Program-made: the position numbers and the translations under genes
Notes under the pieces: generated by a model
The model's input: the letters and a program-made list of their open reading frames with translations, nothing else
Told to the model about the DNA's origin: nothing
Databases searched by the model: none
Origin: Tenacibaculum pelagium
GTDB lineage: Bacteria > Bacteroidota > Bacteroidia > Flavobacteriales > Flavobacteriaceae
Length of the DNA stretch: 64,000 bases
Direction: 5' to 3'
Assembly (NCBI RefSeq): GCF_014062345.1
Contig: NZ_JACGLS010000001.1
Coordinates: 682,001-746,000 of the forward strand
Shown: piece after piece, positions 46,489 through 55,698 of the stretch
Numbering within the stretch: position 1 is the stretch's first letter
Layout of the letters: each line of letters begins with the position of its first letter

Positions 46489-46519
46489 CAAAAGTAAAAA
46501 AAACTTTCGGTTTAACAAA
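46489..46519 (-). promoter_or_regulatory. Promoter of the rplC unit
   Basis: TTTG (46516-46519), exactly 19 bases, TACTTTTG (46489-46496) on the minus strand, followed by CACACC. The -33 element is in the loop of the rpsJ terminator. Confidence 0.75.
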
Positions 46520-46534
46520 ATTAAACCGAAAGTT
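46494..46534 (-). terminator. Intrinsic terminator after rpsJ
   Basis: A 14-bp perfect stem aactttcggtttaa/ttaaaccgaaagtt, 5-base loop and T8 on the minus strand, 10 bases past the rpsJ stop. Ends the rpsL-rpsG-fusA-rpsJ unit and physically overlaps the next promoter. Confidence 0.92.
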
Positions 46535-46544
46535 AGTTGTTTAC

Positions 46545-46850
46545 TTATACTTTAATTTCAACTTCAACTCCACTTGGTAACTCAAGTTTCATTAAAGCAT
46601 CAATAGTTTTCGAAGAAGAACTATAGATATCTAATAATCTTTTGTAAGCAGATAATTGAAATTGCTCTCTAGATTTTTTGTTTACGTGTGGTGAACGTAA
46701 TACTGTAAAAATCTTTTTATTTGTTGGTAAAGGAATTGGACCGTTTACTACAGCTCCAGTACTCTTTACTGTCTTTACGATTTTTTCAGCAGACTTATCT
46801 ACTAAGTTGTAATCGTAAGATTTTAATTTAATTCTAATTTTTTGGCTCAT
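46545..46850 (-). CDS. rpsJ: 30S ribosomal protein S10 (NusE)
   Basis: 101 residues. [40 protein letters not shown]. Also the antitermination factor NusE. Here it is the last gene of the str unit, after fusA, instead of heading the S10 operon as in E. coli. Confidence 0.98.
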   Translation of the reverse strand: MSQKIRIKLKSYDYNLVDKSAEKIVKTVKSTGAVVNGPIPLPTNKKIFTVLRSPHVNKKSREQFQLSAYKRLLDIYSSSSKTIDALMKLELPSGVEVEIKV

Positions 46851-46862
46851 CTTAATATCTTA

Positions 46863-48980
46863 TTAACCTTTAGCTTTTGCAATTACATCCTCAGAAACGT
46901 TAGATGGAGTTTCTGCATAGTGAGAAAATTCCATTGTAGAAGTAGCTCTACCAGAAGACATAGTTCTTAAAGCAGTTACATATCCGAACATTTCAGATAA
47001 TGGAACTAATGCTTTTACAACTTTAGAACCAGCACGATCACTCATATCGTTAACCTGTCCTCTTCTTCTATTTAAGTCTCCTACGATATCTCCCATGTTT
47101 TCTTCAGGAGTTAACACCTCTAACTTCATCAATGGCTCCATGATCTTAGCTCTTGCAGCTTTTGCAGCAGCTTTATAACCCATTTTCGCAGCTAATTCGA
47201 AAGATAATTGATCAGAATCCACAGGGTGGAAAGATCCATCTTTTAAAGTAACTTTCATTGAATCCATTTCGTATCCTGCTAAAGGACCATTCTTCATTGC
47301 TTCTTTGAATCCTTTTTCTACAGACGGTACAAATTCTTTAGGAACATTACCACCTTTAATTACAGACTCAAATTGTAAACCTTGAACACCTTCATCAGCT
47401 GGCTCCATAGTAAATACGATATCAGCAAACTTACCACGTCCACCAGATTGCTTTTTATAAACCTCTCTGTGATCTGCAGCTTGTGTAATAGCCTCTTTGT
47501 ACTCAACTTGTGGTTGACCTTCGTTCACTTCTACTTTGAATTCACGCTTTAAACGATCAACAATAATATCTAAGTGTAACTCACCCATTCCAGAAATAAT
47601 AGTCTGTCCTGAAGCTTCGTCAGTTCTTACAGTAAACGTTGGATCTTCTTCAGCTAATTTTGCTAAAGACATACCTAACTTATCTACATCAGCTTTAGTC
47701 TTAGGTTCTACCGCGATACCAATTACTGGATCTGGGAAGTCCATCGATTCTAAAACGATTGGATTCTTTTCATCAGATAAAGTATCTCCAGTCTTAATAG
47801 ACTTAAATCCTACTGCTGCCCCAATATCTCCTGCTTCGATATAATCGATAGCATTTTGTTTATTAGAGTGCATTTGATAGATACGTGAGATACGTTCTTT
47901 TTTACCTGAACGGTTATTTAACACATAAGAACCTGCATCTAAACGCCCAGAATATGCACGGAAAAATGCTAAACGACCTACGAAAGGATCTGTTGCAATT
48001 TTAAATGCTAATGCAGAGAAAGGCTCTTTTGCATCTGGCTTACGAGAAATCTCATCACCTGTATTAGGATCAGTTCCAACAATAGCATCCTTATCTACCG
48101 GTGAAGGTAAGTAACGACATACTGCATCTAATAAGAACTGTACACCTTTGTTTTTAAATGCTGATCCACAGATCATAGGAATGATAGACATATCCATTAC
48201 AGCAGCACGAAGAGCAGCATGCACTTCATCTTCAGTAATAGAGTTTTCATCTTCCATATATTTTTCTAAAAGATTCTCATCGTAAGCAGCAACTTCTTCA
48301 ATAAGTTTACCACGTAACATTGCAGCCTCTTCTTTTAATTCTTCTGGAATATCAACGATATCAAAAGTAGCTCCTTGTGTATGATCATGCCATATAATAG
48401 CACGGTTCTTTACTAAATCAACAATACCTTTAAAGTCAGCCTCATCACCAATATTCATTACAATTGGTACTGCGTTAGACTTTAACATATCTTTTACTTG
48501 TTGACAAACAGCCATAAAGTTAGATCCTTGACGGTCCATTTTGTTAACGAAACCAATTCTTGGAACTTTATAGTTATCAGCTAATCTCCAGTTAGTTTCT
48601 GATTGAGGCTCTACACCATCAACAGCACTAAATAAGAAAACTAATCCATCAAGCACTCTTAATGAACGGTTTACCTCTACTGTAAAATCAACGTGACCAG
48701 GAGTATCAATAATATTAAAGTGATATCCTTTAGTATCTTTTGTTGGCTGACCATTTTCCACAGGGAACTTCCACTCACAAGTGGTAGCGGCAGAAGTAAT
48801 TGTAATACCTCTTTCTTGCTCTTGCTCCATCCAGTCCATAGTTGCAGCACCATCGTGCACCTCACCAATCTTATGACTTACACCTGTATAATATAATACA
48901 CGCTCTGTCGTAGTAGTTTTACCAGCATCAATATGCGCAGCAATACCAATATTTCTTGTAAATTTTAAATCTCTAGCCAT
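46863..48980 (-). CDS. fusA: Elongation factor G
   Basis: 705 residues. GTPase motifs [19 protein letters not shown] (G1), DTPGHVDFT (G3), NKMDR (G4); domains II-V follow, with the domain IV segment [16 protein letters not shown]. Catalyses translocation and, with RRF, recycling. 3 bases after rpsG. No tuf gene follows. Confidence 0.98.
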   Translation of the reverse strand: MARDLKFTRNIGIAAHIDAGKTTTTERVLYYTGVSHKIGEVHDGAATMDWMEQEQERGITITSAATTCEWKFPVENGQPTKDTKGYHFNIIDTPGHVDFTVEVNRSLRVLDGLVFLFSAVDGVEPQSETNWRLADNYKVPRIGFVNKMDRQGSNFMAVCQQVKDMLKSNAVPIVMNIGDEADFKGIVDLVKNRAIIWHDHTQGATFDIVDIPEELKEEAAMLRGKLIEEVAAYDENLLEKYMEDENSITEDEVHAALRAAVMDMSIIPMICGSAFKNKGVQFLLDAVCRYLPSPVDKDAIVGTDPNTGDEISRKPDAKEPFSALAFKIATDPFVGRLAFFRAYSGRLDAGSYVLNNRSGKKERISRIYQMHSNKQNAIDYIEAGDIGAAVGFKSIKTGDTLSDEKNPIVLESMDFPDPVIGIAVEPKTKADVDKLGMSLAKLAEEDPTFTVRTDEASGQTIISGMGELHLDIIVDRLKREFKVEVNEGQPQVEYKEAITQAADHREVYKKQSGGRGKFADIVFTMEPADEGVQGLQFESVIKGGNVPKEFVPSVEKGFKEAMKNGPLAGYEMDSMKVTLKDGSFHPVDSDQLSFELAAKMGYKAAAKAARAKIMEPLMKLEVLTPEENMGDIVGDLNRRRGQVNDMSDRAGSKVVKALVPLSEMFGYVTALRTMSSGRATSTMEFSHYAETPSNVSEDVIAKAKG

Positions 48981-48983
48981 TTC

Positions 48984-49460
48984 TTAGAATCTAAAGTGTG
49001 AGAATGCTTTGTTTGCCTCTGCCATCTTATGAGTATCAACTCTTTTCTTAACAGCAGCTCCTTCTTCTTTAGCAGCAGCTAAAATTTCAGCAGCTAAACG
49101 TTGCGCCATAGTTTTCTCATTACGCTTACGCGTATAAGTAATCATCCATTTAATTGCCATAGACACTTTACGGTCTGGGCGAATTTGCATTGGTATCTGA
49201 AATGTTGCTCCACCTACACGACGAGAACGAACCTCTACATGCGGCATAACATTAGATAAACCATCTTTCCAAATTTCTAGTGCTGACTTTTCCTCGTCAG
49301 TCTTTTTTTCTTCTACGATATCCATTGCATCGTAAAATACTTTAAAAGCTACAGATTTCTTACCATCCCACATTAAGTTATTCACAAAACGTGTTACCAA
49401 CTGGTCATTAAACCTTGGATCTGGTAAAAGCTCTCTTTTTTTCGCTTTTCTTTTTCTCAT
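48984..49460 (-). CDS. rpsG: 30S ribosomal protein S7
   Basis: 158 residues. [19 protein letters not shown] and [20 protein letters not shown], ending NKAFSHFRF. Nucleates 30S head assembly; the str-operon autoregulator in E. coli. 29 bases after rpsL. Confidence 0.98.
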   Translation of the reverse strand: MRKRKAKKRELLPDPRFNDQLVTRFVNNLMWDGKKSVAFKVFYDAMDIVEEKKTDEEKSALEIWKDGLSNVMPHVEVRSRRVGGATFQIPMQIRPDRKVSMAIKWMITYTRKRNEKTMAQRLAAEILAAAKEEGAAVKKRVDTHKMAEANKAFSHFRF

Positions 49461-49489
49461 GTCTTTACATTAAAAAAGTTAATTAATCT

Positions 49490-49864
49490 TTACTTCTTTG
49501 GGCGTTTTGCACCATACTTTGATCTACGCTGGGTTCTACCCTCAACTCCCGCTGTATCTAAAGCTCCACGCACTACGTGATACTTTACTCCTGGCAAATC
49601 TTTTACCCTTCCACCTCTAACTAATACTATCGAGTGCTCTTGCAAGTTGTGACCCTCACCTGGGATATACGCGTTAATTTCGTTACCATTTGTTAAACGA
49701 ACCCTTGCTACCTTACGCATTGCTGAGTTAGGTTTCTTAGGTGTAGTGGTATACACACGCGTACAAACTCCACGTCTTTGAGGACAAGCTTGTAATGCAG
49801 CCGATTTACTCTTCTTAGTTATTTTGGTTCTTCCTTTACGAACTAATTGTTGAATAGTTGGCAT
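49490..49864 (-). CDS. rpsL: 30S ribosomal protein S12
   Basis: 124 residues. Lysines at the streptomycin-resistance positions are wild-type ([12 protein letters not shown] and [11 protein letters not shown]), so no target resistance is predicted. [11 protein letters not shown] start is normal. First gene of the str unit. Confidence 0.98.
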   Translation of the reverse strand: MPTIQQLVRKGRTKITKKSKSAALQACPQRRGVCTRVYTTTPKKPNSAMRKVARVRLTNGNEINAYIPGEGHNLQEHSIVLVRGGRVKDLPGVKYHVVRGALDTAGVEGRTQRRSKYGAKRPKK

Positions 49865-49920
49865 ACTATTATTCCTTGTTTTTAATTTGTACTTAAATTA
49901 CTCTCTTTTAAAAGAGTGCG

Positions 49921-49951
49921 CAAATGTACAACAAATTTCTAATTATTCAAA
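49921..49951 (-). promoter_or_regulatory. Promoter of the str unit (rpsL)
   Basis: TTTG (49948-49951), exactly 19 bases, TACATTTG (49921-49928) on the minus strand, followed by CGCACTC. A small palindrome ctctttt/aaaagag (49903-49916) follows at the predicted 5' end of the mRNA. Confidence 0.8.
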
Positions 49952-50162
49952 CCCCACTCTCTTAATCCTTAAATATTAACACCTTTGAAACGAATTACAC
50001 CCTATAAACCTACTCAACTACACGACCCTAATAAACATTTACAATCAAAAAAAGAATATTTAACATCAACGTATATAATAGAGTATTGAATCTTAAGCTA
50101 TCCTTAATTTAACTTAAAACAAATTATAATATTCACAAAACATTAACTTTTTTAAGTTTTTT

Positions 50163-50196
50163 TTTGTTAAAAAGTTGTTGCTTTAAGATAATTTTA
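50163..50196 (+). promoter_or_regulatory. Possible promoter of the susC-like gene
   Basis: TTTG (50163-50166), 22 bases, TAATTTTA (50189-50196), 36 bases before the ATG. The -7 box has one mismatch. Confidence 0.4.
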
Positions 50197-50232
50197 TGAC
50201 TTTAGCGCCTAATTAATTCAAATAATTATACA

Positions 50233-53200
50233 ATGAAAACAAAGTTTAATGGAATTTTAACGCTGTTACTAGCGTTGGTTGTGCAAATGTCCTTTGCACA
50301 AGACAGAACAATTTCAGGTACTGTTTCAGATGAATCAGGGCCATTACCTGGAGTTACAGTATTAAAAAAAGGTACCACTCAAGGTGCTGAAACTGATTTT
50401 GACGGAAACTACTCTATCAAAGCTAAAACAGGAGACGTTTTAGTTTATAGTTTTGTAGGAATGAAAACAAGTGTAAGAACTGTTGGAGCTTCTAATAGTA
50501 TCAATGTTAAATTAGAAGAAGATGATAATATTCTTGACGAAGTAGTTGTTACTGCTTTAGGTATTAAACGTAACTCTAGAGAGATTGGTTATGGAGTAAC
50601 AACTGTAAAAGCTAAAGATTTAACTGAAGTTGCATCAACTAATGTTTTTAATTCTTTACAAGCTAAATCTTCGGGTATTATTATTAAAAACCAAAGTGGT
50701 AACTTAGGTGGTTCTCAAAGAATTATTATTAGAGGTAACTCAAGTTTAAGTGGTACTGTTCAACCCTTATTTGTTGTAGACGGTATTCCAATTTCAAATG
50801 CAAACGTTGCTACAGGAAGTAGAATTCAAGGAGGTTATGATTTTGGAAATAGAGCTCAAGATATTAACCCTGATGATGTTGAAAATGTAACAATTTTAAA
50901 AGGTGCATCGGCAGCGGCTTTATATGGATCAAGAGCTTCTGGAGGTGTAGTTTTAATCACTACTAAAAAAGGTAAATCTAATGGAGGTACAAAATCTAGT
51001 GTTACATTTAATAGTTCTTTTAGATTTGATAATGCTTTAATTACTCCAAATTTGCAAACAGAGTTTGCACCTGGTGATGAAGGTGCTTATGATTTTGCAG
51101 AATCAATTGGTGATCAAATTACACCTGGTTTCGGACCTTCAATTTCTTCATTAGATGGAAGTACTTATGAAAATTACTCGGGTCAAACAGTTCCTTTTAG
51201 AGCTTTTAATGATAGATTTGATAAGTTTTATAGAACGGGTGTTACTAAAATAAATTCAATTGCTTTTTCAGGAGCTTCTAGTCCCGATGACACCTATCGT
51301 TTAAGTATTGGTCACACTGAACAATCTGGTATTCTTCCTACAGCCAATCTTAGAAGACTTAATATTGGTTTAAATGCTGGTAAAAAATTATCTGAAAAAT
51401 TGAAATCTAATTTTTCTGTAACTTACACTAATACAAATCTTTTTGGTACAGCTGCTCAAGGTGCTAACAACCCTAATGTACTAACTGGAATTATTAATTT
51501 AGAGCCAATAACTACAGATTTTGACATTTTTAAAAATTATATTAATGATGTTGGTGAGCAATTAAATAATCCTTCAGACACATCTAACAATCCTTATTGG
51601 ATTGCAAATAAGAATAGGACTGAAGCAAGAAACAATCGTTTTTTAGGGAACTTCTCATTAACTTATGCTCCTACAGATAATTTTGATGTACTTTTAAGAG
51701 CAGGTTATGACAACTTTACTGAAAGAAGATTCTTACCTAACGCAAAAGGTACTATAGGACGTATTAATGGAGGTTTTACTGATGATGTATTTTCAAGAGA
51801 TGAAATGACACTTGATGCAATTGGTACTCATAGATTATCAATTAATGAAGATTTAAACTTAACAACAAGAGCTGGTGTTCAATTTAATGATAGAAAATTT
51901 CAACGTAATACAAATGTAGCTCAAAACTTAACAGTACCAGACTTATATGACAATGGTAATGCTGAGAGTAATGCTCCAACTAAAGCATTTTCACAAACTA
52001 GAGTTTTTGGTGTATTCGGAGATTTAACTTTAGACTATAAAAACTGGTTAATATTAAACGCTACTGCTCGTAATGATTGGTCTTCTACTTTATTCCCAAA
52101 TAATAATAGTTTCTTTTATCCTTCAGTATCTTTAAGTTGGGTTTTTACAGATGCTCTTAACATCGAAAGTAATACTTTAAGTTATGGTAAGCTAAGAACT
52201 TCTTGGGCCAATGTAGGAGATGATACAGGTGCTTATTTACTTAATTTCGTATATAGTCCTTTAAGTACTTTCTTTGGTCAATTTGGAACTGGTGGTACTT
52301 ACCCGTTTAATGGTCAATTAGCTTTTTCATCTTCTGACTTAAATGTTGATCCAAATCTTGTTCCTGCTAACCAGAGAACTTTTGAAGTAGGTGCTGAATT
52401 AGGTTTTTTTAATAATCGCTTAAATTTAAACGCTACTTATTACAGTAATTTAAACTCTGACGATATAATCAGTGTTCCAGTACCACAAACAACAGGTTTT
52501 ACAGGTCTATTAACAAATGTTGGTGGAGTATCGAACAAAGGTGTTGAATTAAGTTTAAATGGTCAAATTATAAAGAATGATAACTTTACTTGGGACTTTA
52601 ACTATAACTTTACAAAAAATACAACTAGAGTAGAATCTTTAGATAGATTACCTGGAGGATCCTTAACATTAGCAAGTGAATTTAATGGTTTAGAAGTTAG
52701 AGCTGTAGAAGGTAAACCATTTCAATTATTTGGTAGAAGATTTGCAAGAGCAAAAGATGCTGACGGTAATGAGATAGAAGATGCTATTTTAGTTGATTCT
52801 GATGGATTACGTTTTGAAGGTGAACAGGGAGAGTTAGGTAAAATTGATCCAGATTTCAATATGGGATTATCTACTTCTTTTAATTATAAAGGATTTAGAC
52901 TTTCTTCTACTTTTGACTATAGACAAGGTGGTAAGTTTTTTTCAAACACAATTGGAAGTCTAAGAAGAAATGGTTTAGCTGCAGAAACTGTAAATCAAAG
53001 ATCTGGTGATTTTATTGATCCTAATACATTTACACAACCTGGAGGAGATGGTACAGCCTTAGTTCCTAATACAACAGTTATTAGTACTCCACAAGCATAT
53101 TGGAGTAGAAGAGCAAGTAGTTCTATCGCTGAGGCTAATATTTTTGATAGTTCGTTTATTAAATGGAGAGAATTAAGTTTAAGTTATACTTTATCTAAAA

Positions 53201-53397
53201 GTGCTTTAGAAAAAACTCCTTTCTCATCAATTTTAATAGCTGTACAAGCTAGAAACTTAGCTATATTACATTCTAAAGTAGATCACATTGATCCTGAAGC
53301 TGGATTAGGTGGATCTAGTAGTCAATTAGATGGTATTGAAAGAGGTGGTATACCTACTACTAGAAGTTTTGGTTTAAGCCTAAATGCTAAATTTTAA
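50233..53397 (+). CDS. SusC/RagA-family TonB-linked outer-membrane protein
   Basis: 1054 residues. Signal peptide (1-22), CarboxypepD_reg-like domain (~25-105; GTVSDESGPLPGVTVLKKGT), plug domain (~110-245; RIIIRGNSSLSGTVQPLFVV, TILKGASAAALYGSRASGGV, the SusC signature), then a 22-strand-type barrel ending in Phe. Imports oligomers (glycan or peptide) with the SusD lipoprotein as lid. The susD-like gene follows after 12 bases. No glycosidase, peptidase or ECF sigma gene adjoins, so the ligand cannot be inferred. Confidence 0.95.
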   Translation: MKTKFNGILTLLLALVVQMSFAQDRTISGTVSDESGPLPGVTVLKKGTTQGAETDFDGNYSIKAKTGDVLVYSFVGMKTSVRTVGASNSINVKLEEDDNILDEVVVTALGIKRNSREIGYGVTTVKAKDLTEVASTNVFNSLQAKSSGIIIKNQSGNLGGSQRIIIRGNSSLSGTVQPLFVVDGIPISNANVATGSRIQGGYDFGNRAQDINPDDVENVTILKGASAAALYGSRASGGVVLITTKKGKSNGGTKSSVTFNSSFRFDNALITPNLQTEFAPGDEGAYDFAESIGDQITPGFGPSISSLDGSTYENYSGQTVPFRAFNDRFDKFYRTGVTKINSIAFSGASSPDDTYRLSIGHTEQSGILPTANLRRLNIGLNAGKKLSEKLKSNFSVTYTNTNLFGTAAQGANNPNVLTGIINLEPITTDFDIFKNYINDVGEQLNNPSDTSNNPYWIANKNRTEARNNRFLGNFSLTYAPTDNFDVLLRAGYDNFTERRFLPNAKGTIGRINGGFTDDVFSRDEMTLDAIGTHRLSINEDLNLTTRAGVQFNDRKFQRNTNVAQNLTVPDLYDNGNAESNAPTKAFSQTRVFGVFGDLTLDYKNWLILNATARNDWSSTLFPNNNSFFYPSVSLSWVFTDALNIESNTLSYGKLRTSWANVGDDTGAYLLNFVYSPLSTFFGQFGTGGTYPFNGQLAFSSSDLNVDPNLVPANQRTFEVGAELGFFNNRLNLNATYYSNLNSDDIISVPVPQTTGFTGLLTNVGGVSNKGVELSLNGQIIKNDNFTWDFNYNFTKNTTRVESLDRLPGGSLTLASEFNGLEVRAVEGKPFQLFGRRFARAKDADGNEIEDAILVDSDGLRFEGEQGELGKIDPDFNMGLSTSFNYKGFRLSSTFDYRQGGKFFSNTIGSLRRNGLAAETVNQRSGDFIDPNTFTQPGGDGTALVPNTTVISTPQAYWSRRASSSIAEANIFDSSFIKWRELSLSYTLSKSALEKTPFSSILIAVQARNLAILHSKVDHIDPEAGLGGSSSQLDGIERGGIPTTRSFGLSLNAKF

Positions 53398-53409
53398 AAG
53401 ATTTTAAAC

Positions 53410-54843
53410 ATGAAAAAACAATTTAAAAAAGTTGCCATTTTCCTTATGGCTATAGCAACTGTTTTTACTTCTTGTGAAGACATTACAGATATAAATACAG
53501 ACCCTTTTGCAGCTAATGAAGTAAATCCTTCATTATTATTACCAAGTATTTTGGTTTCAATGTCTGCAAATAGAACAGTTGAATTAAACGCAATGAATTT
53601 TCATGCTCAACAATGGTCAGCTTCTGCTGCATTTGGAGTATTTGTAAATCCTGAAAGATATGTTATCGGGCCTAACACACCTAATAACGTTTGGATTGCT
53701 CATTATAATTCTGCTTTGAAAGAATTAAGTCAGATGAAAAAATTAGTTGCAGCTAATAACCCTACTGCTACTAACATAATTGGACAAGCTGAAACTCTTG
53801 AAGCTTTTGCTTATCTTAATTTGACCCAAATTTATGGACAAATTCCTATGAGTGAAGCTATTCAGGCTGAATTTCCTTCTCCAATTTTTGATACTCAAGA
53901 GCAAGTTTTAAATCAAATAGTAACAAGAGCTGAATCTGCTGTTAATAATTTAAGTAGTACTACTACAATAATAGAAGGATCAGATTTAATTTATGGTGGT
54001 AGTAGAGATAATTGGATTAGATTTGCTAACTCACTAAAGTTAAAAGCTTTAATGTTATTGGCAAATAAAAACCCTACAACTGAAGTTATTGCAAAAATAT
54101 CAGCAGTTGCTAGCCAACCATTAATAGTTAATGCTAACCAAACAGCAAAGTTAGATTACTCTACAAATGTTGGAAATGAAAACCCTGTATGGAGAACTAT
54201 TGATAGATTTGGAGGGGGTGTAAATAGTTTTTGGGCTGCTGGTGTACCTTTAGTTGACTTAATGAATGCTTCAAATGATCCTAGAAGAGCTACTTATTTT
54301 GATTTTGCTCCTGGTACAACTAACTATGTTGGACTTGATCAAGGAAGGTTTTCAACTGCTGGTGTTTCTCAAATCAGCCTTAATATTATAAGAAAAGAAA
54401 TGCCAGATATTTATTTAAATGCTTCTGAAGTTAATTTCTATTTAGCTGAAGCTGTCCTTGAAGGTTGGGCTTCTGGAGATGCTAATGCTTATTATAGAGC
54501 TGGTATACAAGCTTCTCTTGACTTTTACGATGGTAAACCTGGAGCTATTAGTTCTTCAGATAAATCTACATTTATGAGTTCTTCACGTGCTACTATAACA
54601 GGCTTAGCAAAAGATGCTGCTTTAAAAATGATTCACGAAGAAATTTACATTGGAAATTTCACAAGACCAATTGAATCTTGGACTAACTGGAGAAGAAATA
54701 AAGTACCTGCATTACAGACTCCAGTAGGAGCAGAATTATCTACTACAATCAGAAGATATACTGTCCCTCTAAGTGAAGGGTCATCTAACCCTAATGCTGT
54801 AATTAATTCTAATCTTGCTGACCCAATGTGGTTTGAAAAATAG
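53410..54843 (+). CDS. SusD/RagB-family surface lipoprotein
   Basis: 477 residues. Lipoprotein signal with Cys near 21 (ATVFTSCEDITDINTDPF). Helical SusD-like architecture with TPR-type segments (AHYNSALKELSQMKKLVAAN, AETLEAFAYLNLTQIYGQIP) and the ending NLADPMWFEK. Matches the SusD-like_2 type of shorter proteins. Forms the lid of the SusC-like channel. A strong terminator follows. Confidence 0.94.
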   Translation: MKKQFKKVAIFLMAIATVFTSCEDITDINTDPFAANEVNPSLLLPSILVSMSANRTVELNAMNFHAQQWSASAAFGVFVNPERYVIGPNTPNNVWIAHYNSALKELSQMKKLVAANNPTATNIIGQAETLEAFAYLNLTQIYGQIPMSEAIQAEFPSPIFDTQEQVLNQIVTRAESAVNNLSSTTTIIEGSDLIYGGSRDNWIRFANSLKLKALMLLANKNPTTEVIAKISAVASQPLIVNANQTAKLDYSTNVGNENPVWRTIDRFGGGVNSFWAAGVPLVDLMNASNDPRRATYFDFAPGTTNYVGLDQGRFSTAGVSQISLNIIRKEMPDIYLNASEVNFYLAEAVLEGWASGDANAYYRAGIQASLDFYDGKPGAISSSDKSTFMSSSRATITGLAKDAALKMIHEEIYIGNFTRPIESWTNWRRNKVPALQTPVGAELSTTIRRYTVPLSEGSSNPNAVINSNLADPMWFEK

Positions 54844-54861
54844 TATTAGACTTTAATAATT

Positions 54862-54890
54862 AAAACCACCTCAAAAGAGGTGGTTTTTTT
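54862..54890 (+). terminator. Intrinsic terminator after the susCD pair
   Basis: An 11-bp stem aaaaccacctc/gaggtggtttt, AAAA loop, T7. The T run also lies at the -33 place of the next promoter. Confidence 0.92.
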
Positions 54891-54906
54891 ATACCATAAA
54901 TTCAAC

Positions 54907-54914
54907 TACATTTG
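54907..54914 (+). promoter_or_regulatory. -7 box TACATTTG directly before rlmB
   Basis: An exact TAnnTTTG match ending 4 bases before the ATG at 54919; TTTT lies 19 bases upstream. The predicted start is at the ATG, giving a leaderless mRNA. Confidence 0.55.
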
Positions 54915-54918
54915 CAGC

Positions 54919-55656
54919 ATGGAAGAAAACACAACAATTTTTGGTATTAGAGCCATTATTGAAGCGATAGAAAGTGATGCATCACTTAACAAAGTATATT
55001 TACAAAAAGGATTAAGAGGTGATTTATTTTTTCAACTAGATAAATTATTGAAGAAAAATAAAATCTCAACAAGTGTTGTACCTACTGAAAAATTAGATAG
55101 ACTATCTAAACATAGTAATCACCAAGGAGCTGTTGCTAAAATTTCTCCAGTAGATTTTCATGATTTAGAAGCCTTAATAGAATCTACTTTAGAATCTGGT
55201 AAAACACCATTGTTTTTGTTATTAGATCAAGTTTCTGATGTAAGAAACTTTGGCGCTATCATTAGAACTGCTGAGTGCACAGGTGTAAACGGAATTATCA
55301 TACAGAAGAGTGGTAGTGCTCCCATAAATGCTGAAACAATTAAAACTTCTGCCGGTGCTGCATTTAAAATGCCTATTTGTAAGGTAGATCATATTAAAGA
55401 TGCAATGTTTCAACTTCAAGCTGCAGATATTAAGTTGGTTGCAGCTACTGAGAAAACAGAAGACAATGCATTCGATATAGATTTTAAACAATCTATGGCT
55501 ATTATTATGGGATCAGAACACAAAGGTGTATCTAATTCAGTATTAAAAATGGTTGACTACAAAGCGAAACTGCCTTTACTTGGTGAAATAGAGTCATTAA
55601 ATGTTTCTGTTGCCTGTGGAGTTTTTCTATACGAAGCTGTAAGACAAAGACAATAG
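54919..55656 (+). CDS. rlmB: 23S rRNA (guanosine-2'-O-)-methyltransferase RlmB (TrmH family)
   Basis: 245 residues from the ATG at 54919 (MEENTTIFGIRAIIEAIESD); the in-frame extension upstream crosses the terminator. Substrate-binding N-terminal domain (~1-75) and SpoU/TrmH SPOUT domain with the three motifs: SDVRNFGAIIRTAECTGVNG, IMGSEHKGVS and ESLNVSVACGVFLYEAVRQ. Methylates the conserved G2251 of 23S RNA (E. coli numbering) in known members. Confidence 0.92.
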   Translation: MEENTTIFGIRAIIEAIESDASLNKVYLQKGLRGDLFFQLDKLLKKNKISTSVVPTEKLDRLSKHSNHQGAVAKISPVDFHDLEALIESTLESGKTPLFLLLDQVSDVRNFGAIIRTAECTGVNGIIIQKSGSAPINAETIKTSAGAAFKMPICKVDHIKDAMFQLQAADIKLVAATEKTEDNAFDIDFKQSMAIIMGSEHKGVSNSVLKMVDYKAKLPLLGEIESLNVSVACGVFLYEAVRQRQ

Positions 55657-55665
55657 ATGTAAAAT

Positions 55666-55698
55666 AAAAAAATCCTGCTTATTTAGCAGGATTTTTTT
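55666..55698 (+). terminator. Bidirectional terminator between rlmB and the rhomboid gene
   Basis: Stem aaaaaatcctgct/agcaggatttttt with A and T runs on both sides, working for rlmB (plus) and the rhomboid gene (minus). It overlaps the last bases of the rhomboid stop region. Confidence 0.88.

Larger units (their letters stand above)
49865..50232. other. Divergent intergenic region between rpsL and the susC-like gene
   Basis: 368 bases with no gene-quality frame. It holds the str promoter (minus) and a T/A-rich stretch with a probable promoter for the susC-like gene (plus). No sigma/anti-sigma or susR gene is here. Confidence 0.75.
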
